Part shown: piece by piece, positions 1 to 10,986 of the stretch
How positions within the stretch are numbered: position 1 is the first letter of the stretch
How the letters are laid out: each line of letters opens with the position of its first letter
Assembly (NCBI GenBank): GCA_009760855.2
Contig: WPIO01000013.1
Span: forward strand, 2,554,501 to 2,618,500
DNA length: 64,000 nt
From: Cristatella mucedo
Taxonomy: Eukaryota > Bryozoa > Phylactolaemata > Cristatellidae
Direction of reading: 5' to 3'
The notes under the pieces: generated by a model
Databases searched by the model: none
Told to the model about the DNA's origin: nothing
What the model saw: only the letters and a program-made list of their open reading frames with translations
Position numbers and translations under genes: made by a program

Positions 1-378
1 CTGAGTACCTGGTAGAGTGGGAAGAAAGGAAGAATTTTCATGTCAAAAAGTCTTGACGGCTTTAACCTCTTGACAAGTAGCTTACGTAGAGTTAAATAAA
101 TATAGAATGCTTCTTATTCAGACACTACTTTCTGGACCAATGCACTCTCATTTTTCGGTTGAGGTCGAGACGAAATCGGCAGCAGTTTCTTTACTCGATA
201 ATTGAGTGCCTGAGCCTATCCTTGCACATACAGGTCAGTCCAAGAAGTTTTAATAGTCACAATGTCACAGCAAGACATAGCAAGACATAATAACAATAAT
301 GATACTAATAATAAGACATTTGTATATCACCAAAAGTGAACTAAATGTGCTTATAGATATTTTAGATATGCTGTAAAG

Positions 379-568
379 CAGTGGTTCTCAACCTTCCTAA
401 TGATGACACGACCCTTTAATACAGTTCCTCATGTTGTGGTGACCCCCAACCATAAAATTATTGTGTTCGAAATGTGGAAATGGGTATTTTTCGCCGGTCT
501 TAGGTGACCCCTGTGAAAGGGTTGTTCGACGCCCACAGGGGTCGTGACCCACAGGTTGAGAACCGCTG
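379..568 (+). mobile_element. SPIN-like hAT miniature transposon with 8-bp target duplication
   Basis: A 190-bp non-autonomous element. Terminal inverted repeats are CAGTGGTTCTCAACCT at 379 and AGGTTGAGAACCGCTG ending at 568. It is flanked by a perfect 8-bp duplication CTGTAAAG (371-378 and 569-576), the hAT hallmark. Internally it carries CCCCCAACCATAAAATTATT and a second inner inverted region (GACCCCTGTGAAAGGGT). There is no coding capacity. From memory the arms are very close to the SPIN (Space Invaders) family of tetrapods. A second copy lies at 61329-61520. Confidence 0.88.
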
Positions 569-654
569 CTGTAAAGGAAGCATGGCCATTGTTTAGTTAT
601 AACATTCTTAGTGACAGCACGAGTAAGCAGACTAAAGAGAATTAACAAGGAGCC

Positions 655-1046
655 AGCAAATGGTGGGAGGAACAGGTGCGCTTACGGCTCCTTTTTAAAT
701 CTCGTCAAATCGGGGGGGGGGGGATGTCCTGAAGTCAGTCGGCAGTGAGTGCCCGGCTTTGGGAGCATACTAACGAAAGGCATAGTTTCCAAAGAATTTT
801 ATGTTCGAACGAGGTATAGCTTAATAATCTGAGTCAGAAAAGCGGGTGGTATGATGCCTAGCCTGGTGTGGGATAGTTATGATAGGTAGGTTGGAGCCAG
901 AGAATTAAGGTACCTACACGTGAGTGACAGAACCTCAAAGTCAATGTGCTGCTAGATGGGCAGTCAGTGCAGGACGGTGAGAAGTAGCGCAACTTGGCAA
1001 CTCCCACACTCGCGACAGACAAGCCTAGCTGCCAAGTTCTGCACCG
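655..1046 (-). mobile_element. LINE-A fragment, C-terminal RT region, minus
   Basis: The reverse complement matches the LINE-A C-terminal segment (the arm reading TCTGTCGCGAGTGTGGGAG, the TTTTAGGT-like region, then the ...ACATCCCC... end). The CCCC of the LINE is expanded here to a 12-base C run (712-723 as G on plus). Many stops are present, so this is a dead copy. It abuts a plus-strand piece of the same family. Confidence 0.7.
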
Positions 1047-1084
1047 TAGGCGTCTTAATGCACAGGGTGGATGACTTGCAAGTA

Positions 1085-1480
1085 GAAAGGGCTTTTCAGA
1101 ATCTAACAGTCTACCAATACCTTGTACAAACCTCAAATCCTTTGGAGACCGTGCATAGTTCGTATGCTCCCAAAGCCTAGAACTCCCTCCCGACTTGCGT
1201 CAGAACATCCCCTGGAGTGGGTCCCTGAGATTCGTCCTTTATGTACTTATGCGTACTGACACTGCATGCTGCCACTAACCACACTTGCATGCTGCCACTA
1301 ACCACACTTGCATGCTGACCCTGTGCATGTCACCCCTAACCGTGTTATTCATGTTGTCAAGCATGATATTACTCACCATTCGATCGCGGTTTCCCTTTGC
1401 AGCAAATGTAAAGCGCCTAGAAAGAGATTGAGTTCTCTGAGGGCGCTTTATCAAGTGCATTATTATTATTATTAAGAAAC
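1085..1480 (+). mobile_element. LINE-A 3' end with (ATT)n tail
   Basis: It begins in the coding C-terminus (equivalent of FSESNS...[12 protein letters not shown]) and runs through the LINE-A 3' UTR (GCATGCTGCCACTAACCACA blocks). It ends in the hairpin AAAGCGCC...GGCGCTTT (1410-1449) and (ATT)n. A 23-bp unit of the 3' UTR is duplicated at 1264-1309. Confidence 0.8.
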
Positions 1481-1954
1481 AGAAGTTGAGCCGGGATGTT
1501 GGCATACGATGTACTGTCTTTGTACATATACTCAGTCGGATTCGCCGATGCCAAGCATGGGCCATCTTCAGGTATGCTTGGGTTCACTCAAGCTACACCG
1601 CTCAAAAGTCAAGCGACAACGTGCACTTGCTGCTATAGATTCATCGAACACTTGGGGTGATGCTTGATCTCCACTGGCAAAATATCATCAGCACTTTGCT
1701 TTGCCAGCAGGGCACTGTCTTGCCGTTCACTAAAGCAAACTTTCGGTTTGGTATCAAGCCAAAACGTGTTTACACAGCATCGTTTTAACAGATTTAATCA
1801 CCAAAGACACATGCTTCACCACTGGTATTGCCAGTTCGGCACTTTGATGGGGCAGGCTCAGTGCCGAAACTAAGGAATCTGTTTGCTACCGCTGTCTCAG
1901 CTGTATGACTGCTGCCATGGGGTGCAAAACTTCTTTTCACCAGGGTTTTAAAAG

Positions 1955-2040
1955 TAATAATAATAATAATCCTTTTGTATTGCAACCTCGGAGAACTGAA
2001 TCTCTTTCTAAGCAATTTGCATATGCTGTAAATAAAAAAG
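1955..2040 (-). mobile_element. LINE-A 3' tail fragment
   Basis: (TAA)n followed by CCTCGGAGAACTGAATCTCT, the reverse complement of the LINE-A terminal hairpin, with degraded outer stem. Confidence 0.5.
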
Positions 2041-3165
2041 CAAAGATGAACCGCCAACCAATCTGCAATGACCGATACCGACTGTTTTTTTATGCGTGTA
2101 TATTCATGATCTGCTGCTGATTAGAGGAAAAAGACGTTTCTCACGACGCTCCTTAAGTCAGACTGTGCACGGTAAATGCAGGCGCCAGGCAGAAGCTTGT
2201 AGAAGGCTCTCACCGCACTTCAACACAAAAAAGTTTCCAGAACCAGCAAAAGAAGTAATTAATAGAGCTTGGGCTAGGAGTATGGCATGAATACTGCCCA
2301 AACTGGCATAGGAGTTAGGGAGTCTGAGGCACCACCACCCCTTCAACCGATCCTACGTGCAGCAACAATATGCAGAAGCATTTTGCAATTAAATTATAAA
2401 ATATTATATTAGCTAAAGTTCTAAAAAGATGACGTAACCACATTGGACTCAAACACCACTTGTAAGTTCTCGTGTGAATCGGAATAAAAGCCTCTCATTA
2501 GAGTTGCCATATTGCATTTCAGCTGCAATCCATCTCTGTTGCTTCATTCCTAGATCTCACTTCAGTCCTATATCTTGTAAATCATAGCACATTCACGATG
2601 TTCCTACCTTCATAAATGCTATACAGTACTGTGATTCTCTAGCTTAGACCCACCATTTGCACAGTTGGCTTGTTTTCAGGATCAAAGCTCTCCCACTGCG
2701 ATGTGACAAAAGCAAAGGAGGCTAGCTCGCCGAGAAGGAATCAGTCAACGGCTGCTCAGCACCAGAGCTAGGCCTTCCCGGACCAGGCATTAGATACGCC
2801 CAGCAGAGCAGAAACGCCGAGAAAAAAAGCTGCTAGCTGCTAGCAATGACAATTACTTTGGACGAAACTCTTGAACGACAACGGTACTCAGGCGTTCCTG
2901 CGACCGACAAAAGCACTGCATGAAAATGCACGGCAAGATTTCAGGCATGATCATTTTGAGAAGTGCATCTCGGCAACTCGTATGCGTAGGCCGCCGTGCT
3001 GCAGAGCAGCACGGGAGCTGCAGCATTGCACGGTCACCGGCGAGCAAGGTGCTCGGATATCCGGTGACCGAGTGGTGGGGGCGAGCAGGCGACCGAGTGA
3101 GCAGCACGGCAAGACAGCAACAGGGAGCATGTTAACGATGCAGCGGCAGCGCATCGTCTGCTTAC

Positions 3166-3307
3166 TTCCCGAAGCGCAGCGAGCCCGTGACGTAAGTCTG
3201 CCAGTGGGCAAGGTAGAAGAGGAACATCATGAAGAACGAGATGAAGAAGAGCACGTATGGCACGTCGGCATACTGGATCGTCAGGCAGAAAGACAGTGCG
3301 ACAAACA
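3166..3307 (-). CDS. CEPT1: CEPT1 coding exon 3
   Basis: 142 nt, acceptor GTTTTGCAG|TG, donor AA|GTAAGC, phase 1 in and phase 2 out. The split codon joins IST to VFVALSFC, as in the vertebrate proteins. It holds a hydrophobic span ([17 protein letters not shown]) and the conserved [14 protein letters not shown]. The next exon should resume just after LRFG(K) and is not visible to the left. Confidence 0.94.
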
Positions 3308-6300
3308 CTGCAAAACGAAACGTCATATCGTCAGTCACTGAAACACGGATGCAGTGACTGTGCCGCAGCAGCAAGGGGCGCGCAGGCGCGCGCGCACTTA
3401 CAGACTCGTGCATCCACTCGTGGGCCAGCAGGGGGCGGGACGCACAAAGGCGTGGCCAGCGCACGCGCACTAACTGCTAGCAAGCAACAGGCAATGGTGA
3501 GGGCAGGGCACTGCCAGTACGGTCGCTTGCAGCCCCATAAAATTTCCGGCAAGTACGAGCAAGAGCAAAAACGATAATCGATAGAAGAAAATGCTGTCCG
3601 CAGCCGAGAATGACTTGGGGCCCATACATGCCCCAAAGCGATACTGCAGACGACGCTCAGCCGGCGAACGGAAGAAGCGAGCTTCCCGATAGCTCCCTGG
3701 CAGCATTCTTGACAGCGGCCATCTGGCACTAAAGCACGTGAACACAGGTAACTGAATCCACGGTGGCTTGCAAAAAATTAAACTAGCTCCTTAGTTCTGT
3801 CTCGGCTTGATTATCGTAATTCCCTTTTGGCTGGGCTACCGAAAAAAGCCACTAGGCCACTGCAGCTGGCTATGAAAATGGCTGCAGGGCTAGTTTGCAA
3901 ATCCTAGAGGTTTGACCACGTGTCTCCTTCGCTAAAAGAGCAAGGATGGCTGCCGGTTGATCCACGGATACAGAGAAAAGTTCTCATGCTGACTAAAAAG
4001 GCCTGCCATGGCTTGGCTCCTCCGTACCTAGCTGAACTGCTGCACCAGTTCCAGCCTCCTCGTGCCCCCAGCTCCTGTTTATGGACAATAAATTAGTCAT
4101 TCCATTCCTGCGCTGAAAGACAGTTGGCAACAAAAGCTTTTGCTCTACAGGTCCTAGACTGTGGAACTCATCAACTTTGTGACAGTGTACGTTATCACTA
4201 GCCGATTGACATGCTTCCTTTCCAGCATGCACTCAGTCGCAAACAAATTCTTACATTCTCCATATCTGGGTTTGCCAGATAAAAAACCAAAGCCGAGGAG
4301 CATCTACGAGCTCGGCTGACCGGTTGCTATCCTAGCGCATCCTCTCGGGCGGCTATAGTAATCCTACTCATTGGCTGATTACAAAAAATGCTTAAATCGG
4401 ATCTTTAAGGGAGAAAATTTGCCATTCTTTAAACGTACTGGCATTGATCAGGTTTCCAAACTATGTTGCAGCAACCTGCATCACATCGAAATACTAGAGC
4501 GACTGTGTCGAGGCATGCTGACAGCGCAGCATCAATAAGTCCTTAAAAATCGTGAGATTTGACGACGGCTTGAGAGTAGCAAATTCACCATTCACTTGAA
4601 TATCAAGAAATATACGGGGACTGGATCGATAGCAAAAGCAGCCGGATCTGGCCGGCTACAAACGACCAAACCAAGGGGTGACCGGCTCATCAAGATAATA
4701 GCACTTTGGAATAGAAGCGCCACACTTCATAACTTTGCAGTCATACATGGATCGATATTGGTAAAGATGCAGTCAATAAGAGGACCGCTGAGAGTGGCAT
4801 CTTTCGGCAGGTTGCAAAACACAAGCCCCTGCTCACCAGCAGTCATAGAGTAGACCAATGACCATAGGCTCCCGACCACGCCCACCGAAAGAAAACTTGG
4901 AAAGATGATGCATACCGGCTTGACTGCCTTCACCCTTCGCTGAAATTCGATGGCAAATCAGTGATGGCTTTCGGCTGCTTTGCCGCGAAAGGAGCTGGAG
5001 CTGGAGCATCAGATCGAAGGTACTATGGACCAACTAGTATCCCTTCAGGAAGTTGGATTACAAAACATAAACACTCTGTTTGGGGATCGATATATTTATC
5101 GGCAAGATGACCCTTTAGCATGCTGCCAGGTCAGTAAAGCACTTTTTGACATAGCTGCTCAGGCGCCCAACAACCAGTGGTCCAACTAGGCGCCTGATCT
5201 GAACCCCATAGAACATTTACAGGACGATGTAGCTAAGCGGCTGAGGCAGTTGAGCGGCTGAGGTGTTTGGCCTACACCAACAGGTGACCTTTACAGTAAA
5301 CTTCACGTTCTGAAGAATGCTACAGCAGAGGAGACGATGTAAAACCTTGAGGCACGTATGCCTGGATGGATAAAGGAGATCATACAGAATTGTGGTAAGG
5401 CACTGTCATACTAAACACATGCATACCAACAGCACATGTTTGTGGGCAGTCAATAAATATTTGCACGTGCCGTGCACTGCTTTAGCATGCTAGGCATCGT
5501 GAAAAATCCTCTTATTACTCGGACAGAGTAGCAGCTGCGGCTATACTGCAAGTATTTTTTTCCACTGAGTGCATATATAGTGCCAAGGAAGAGATTTAGT
5601 TCTGTTAAGGTGCCATACACAAATTATTATTATATTATTATATTAATATATAAATTAATTAAACAAATAAAAATTAAAATCTAACCAAATATATTATTTA
5701 AATAAGAATAGTATTATAATATTATTATAGGAGCTTACCACCTGCCATGCTGGCACCTGTGCTACCACAAGTTCTAGAATGGACACGCAGCTAGAGCTCA
5801 CAGCTCATTCATGGGACAGCGCTCCCCCCCTGCTCCTTGCTCAGTCCTGAGCTGCTACTTCCACGCTACTCATTACCTCAACTGCTCTCCTGACTCTACT
5901 ATGCTTTCCACTTTCTCTTTGTTTTGTGAAACGAAGTCTGTTGGCTACCGAATACGTACCGAAAGCCGCTTAAGCTGTGAGTGAGGTATACAAAACTCTC
6001 CTGCGTAACACCCACATAGTCTTTATGGCTTTGTGGAGTTACAGACGAAGATACATTACATTACTGGTGTCAGGCAATCACGAAGCGACTGCCGATTGCA
6101 GCTGTGATTACCGACTAGAGCTCTGTAGGCAACCGGTGAGTCGGCCCACCCCTAGCATCTGTACCTGTGGGTAAGAGCTAGCAAGAATTGCCACAAATCA
6201 GCAGTTGTGCCCTCATTTGCCTACTAGCTAGTGTAGAAGCTGCCTGTGCTGACAGGTGACAGGAGCTAATCAAGGCAGCCCGTTAGCATGTACAACGCTT

Positions 6301-8556
6301 AGTCCTATCTGAGGATGAACGAGAGTCCACTGAGAGCAGGCAGATGGATTTGATTTGCAGCTGACCCTCACGGCTGTGGACTCATGAAAACGCCGAGCGC
6401 CAGTTATCTCGGGCTTGCCCAGTCAGTTGTCAAACGGTTATGGATAGACACATGCTTACTGAAAATAATCCCGAGCCAAGTACAGAAAGTGACAGCATAA
6501 ACTAGAGAAACCTGTCATGTGCTGCACACGGAAACCTGAGAGAAAGAGAGAGAGAAAGAAAGAGAGAGAAAGAGAGAGAGAGAGAGAGAGCACAAGTCAG
6601 CGTGCATGCACACACGGGGAAGGGAGAGGAAGGAAAAAGGGGTTGCTTTGGTCTGACAGACAAAGCTCTGGCATGATTTGAATCGTTTTGTCCGATCGTG
6701 CATAGTCAGTGTCGGGGAAGGGGTGGTGGTCACATCTCATCCAGAAGACCAGTCATCTGTAGGTTTCCAATAAAATCAGCTCTTGGCCTTTTACTGTTCT
6801 CCATTTACACGGGGGCCTCTAGGAAATGTGATACAGGCCACACGATCGGTTATCACTTATATGTTGAAGATATCCAGCTTAGTGTGATATTTAGACAGTC
6901 GGAATCCACTGCAACAAACAATACACTGAATACTTTTCTTGCAGACACATGATCCTGGATGTCAGCAAATTTCTTTAAACTAAAGGATGATATAACCGAA
7001 CTCCTACTCATAAGACACCTTAAGCGGACAGCTGGACTAAGAGAAACTGCTTTTATAACCAGTGATGCTGCAGTACAACCACCATCATGTGATCGGAATT
7101 TACGTGTCTTCTCGATAACTTCTTGAAGCTTACAAGTTTCATTAATACGACCGCTTCTACAGTTAGTCATCACGCTTGATCCCTGTCCAAGATTAGAGAC
7201 TGTCTACCATGGTGGCCGAGTAAAGATCATAACAGCTACCTACTTCTGTCTAGACTGAACCACAGTAGATCAGCTTTAGATGAGCTACCACTTAGCCATT
7301 AAATCTGCTGCTGCTTGTGATGAATATGCTGCAAGGCTAATCAACAAAATCCAAGAGGATCAGCTGTGTCTACTTTGCTGAAGTAGCTGCAATAGTTGAT
7401 CTACAGGTAGAGAGCAAAATTCTTACTCTGACCCATAAGGCCCACCATGGCTTGGCGGAATTAGCTCATAGCTAACAGAACTGCTGAATTAGTTTCAGCC
7501 ATTTCCTACCCCCAGGTGCTCCTTGGACAATACATTAATGGTTCCGTGGCGTTGCTTAAAGACTGTCGGCTACAGCAGATTTTGCTAAAGAGGTTATAGA
7601 CAATGAAACTCACTTCTATAATTATTATGCAATGACATCTTCCTTCCTGCTGCCAACGCTGGCACATCCTTTCAAGCCGTCACGCGCTGCTACTTCCATA
7701 CTACTCACTTTCTGGACTGCCTTCCTGACTTGGCTATGTGGCTACGCTTCTCACTTTCTCTTTGCAGCTGAGATGGAGTCCGTTGGCTAGCATGCACATT
7801 GAAAAGTGTTTGGCTTAGAGTTCACAAGCGAAAGCACTCCAGCTTAACACCGACTTCGTCTTAGTGGCTTTGAGGAGTCACAGACAGATATAAACATTAC
7901 AATCTGAGAGTGGACAACTTACAGAAACTTAAAAACGAGTTAGAATCAACTTTTTCTTGCAGAAACACAGGAATGGCCTGCAAGGAACGGGTAACCTTCT
8001 TAAATAGTACAAAATAATGGCCTTGACACTGACTCACGCAGTGCTACACAGGAGAAAATAGGGAAGCACGCTCTCCTCTATCACGGTTAATTGGTCTCGA
8101 GCAATGCTCGTGGAGGGGGGAAGAGGCATCGTGCGGACAAAGAGGCGGACGTACATATATCATGGCTCCTCTCCAGACAGCTCACGGTGCTCCTGCTCGA
8201 TGCCACCACAGCAATATCCGAGATGGGTACAAGCAGCGTGCATTATCGGTGCAGCGGTTCTCTTTCGACTGAAGTAAGCCACAGCATTGCAAAGCAAGTC
8301 TGTCAAGGCCGTCTTTTGAAGTGCCAACATCGAAATGACTGAGCCAGCATGCCTCTCAGCTTGGGACTGTAGGAGATCACACGCACAGCTACTTATCCCT
8401 ACTAATTAAAGTGAGAAAGTCTGTCTGTCATTCTATCACACAGCAAGATGGTGACCAGTACTTCCAGGAGTGCTATAGACGTCGATGACTCAGCAAAGCG
8501 AGTTCACAGGCAATGAGCTCTATCTAGTTCGTTACGGGGCACAGCACACCAATATA

Positions 8557-8603
<47 letters not shown>

Positions 8604-10931
8604 ACACACACACACACATACACAAAAGAGCTTCTATGCACATGCGGTGTGCATGCTTGAGTGGGTAGCCCTCGAGCATGTCGAATTCTCTTAACTACCT
8701 TGCTGCACCTATTAATGATGATGACATCTGCACACGGATGGCAGCAAATTTTCTTAAATTGAATGATGATAAAACCAACTTACTAGTTATAGACAAACCG
8801 TGCGATTCAGAAATTGGAAAGGTTAATGCTCAAAATCGGCTCTGCCAGCATATCTCCTGTTGAATCTGCACGAAATCTAGGGGTCATGTTCCAAAGCAAC
8901 TTTTCGTTAGTTGACCACATCAGCTCCACAGTCAAGTCTGCCTACTTTCAGCTACACAACATTGCTAAAACTAGCGCTTGTTTAGACAGAGATACCACAC
9001 CTAAATTGGTCCATGCATTTGTGACATCCCGTCTTGACTTATGGTACTCACTGCTTGCTGGTATACCTTCCTGTGCAATCATGCAATTACAGCTGGTTCA
9101 AAACTCTGCAGCTAGGCTTGTCTGTCGTGAGTGTCGCAGTTGCCACACATCACACCACTTCTTGCCGAGCTGCACTGGCTACCAGTCAAGCAACTCATCG
9201 ACTTCAAGGCTTTGTTGCTCACTTTTAGGTCACTTCATTCTTTGGCTCCAGCCTACCTATCAGATCTACTGCCCCATTAGGCTAAGTATCGTAACACCAG
9301 CTTTTCGGTATCGAACTGTTTACCTATACCTCGTACAAACCTCAAATCCTCTGGAGACCGTGCATTTAGTTCGTATGCTCCCAAAGCCTGGAACTCACTC
9401 CCGACCAGCGTCACGACATCTCCTGACTTGATCACATTTAAAAACAAACTAAAAACGCACCTATTCATCACAGCATTAAGGGGGTCCCTGTGATTTGTCC
9501 TTTATGTGCTTATGCATGCTGACACTGTGCATGCTGCCACTAACCATATTTGCATGCTGACTGTGCATGTCACCCCAACCATGTAATTTTTGTCGTTCAT
9601 TGAGCATGCTACCACTAACCATTCGGTCGCGCTTCCTTTGCAGCAAATGCAAAGCGCCTAGAAAGAGACTGAGTCCTCTGAGGGCGCTTTATCAAATGTA
9701 TGATTATTATTAGTAGTAGTAGTAGTATTATAAAGGTGCGCTGCCAGCAATAAGCTGCCGGGTCAGCATTGATCGACCCTTGGCAGGATGCAACCTAGAA
9801 AAGAAAAAGTGTTTTCACTGCTCCGTCTGACCAACCTGTTGAGATGGCATCGCATCCGTGGTCGAACAGCTCTCCAAGCGGTGTGCTGCTCTGTGTGCGC
9901 CTCGCTTGTTTACCATCGATGGAGTCGAGCACTTGATATACAAAGAGGCCTACGGCACCGAACAAGTAAGCCCACGTAGGAACCTGCAACGTCGCCCCAG
10001 ACAATGCAACCTAGCGCAGGCAAACGTCGGTAACCAACCGGGTTGCCGGACAACTGTCGGCACGATTGGCTCATCAGCCGCATCAAACGGGCTCGGGCAC
10101 AAACAAGAAACAGTGAAAGCAATTGGGACAGCAAGCACTAGCAAGTGACTGGCATAGTCGTATGTGCACTACGCATGCTCATCCGTAAATCGACAAAGCG
10201 CTGAGATGGAACGGCGCTGAGCACGAGAGCTTTCTGCAGTGCACTCAGAGACTCCTAAGCGGTAACATGGTAACGTGGTAACTGATGGTAATCGTGGTAA
10301 CCGATAGACTTTGTCACCTGCAGCCAAGAGAAAGCGCCTCAGCGAGTCAGGAGGGCAGTGGAGGAGGAAGGAGGTTGCACAACAGTAGCAACAGTAGAGC
10401 TGCACAAGAACTGCTATAGTTGCCCACAGGAGAGAAGGGAAGATATCGTCGATGCACAAGTGCTGTGGAAGTGCAATCCAAAGCCAAGCAGGATCCAGCA
10501 GGGTAAAAGCTCTTGTCGGCCGTAAAGCAGAAAGGACAGCTAATTCATTATCCTAGTGCAGGACCTGAGGGCAGTAGAAGCTTCACAGTAACAGTTCAGC
10601 CAGGCACGAAGGAGCGCCATGGCTGCTGTAGCCGTGGCTGGCAGCCTCCTCGGCCAAAAAGCTTTGCTTTGTATCTTTGTATCCACTAATCAACCGATAG
10701 CCACTACTGCCCCTTCGACAAAAATTATTCTTGGACTTTAAAAAGGAACCTAGCAGCAGTATTGAGCTCTCAAAGTAGGGGTCGTATGGCTTTTTTTCTG
10801 CAGCTCTTCGAATATACAGTGGTGGCGTACAGAGAGAGGGAGGGAGAGCTAGAACAGCTTCAGCTAGCCACAGCATTAAGTAGCCCCCAATCCATGAGAG
10901 AGATTAAACACAGTGCTGAGGCTGTAGAGGC

Positions 10932-10986
<55 letters not shown>

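Larger units (their letters stand above)
1..3165 (-). other. CEPT1 intron 3 (5' part), no exon recognised
   Basis: If the next CEPT1 exon is off-window, this whole stretch is intronic. It holds a SPIN-like hAT element (379-568), two LINE-A pieces in opposite orientation (655-1046, 1085-1480) and a LINE-A tail (1955-2040). In 1-370 and 2060-3100 I see only unassigned sequence. I looked for the IDVTE-like continuation of the enzyme on the minus strand and did not find it. Confidence 0.6.
3308..9835 (-). other. CEPT1 intron 2
   Basis: A 6.5-kb intron holding LINE-B pieces (3770-4215, 5730-6070, 6740-7905), a Tc1-like relic (about 4383-5570), a (GA)n repeat, a (CA)n repeat and a LINE-A copy (8679-9727). 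Nothing recognisable was seen in 6180-6530 and 7910-8550. Confidence 0.75.

Noticed and set aside
8561-8618. Protein-coding His/Thr repeat
   Set aside because: Only a (CA)n microsatellite read in frame.
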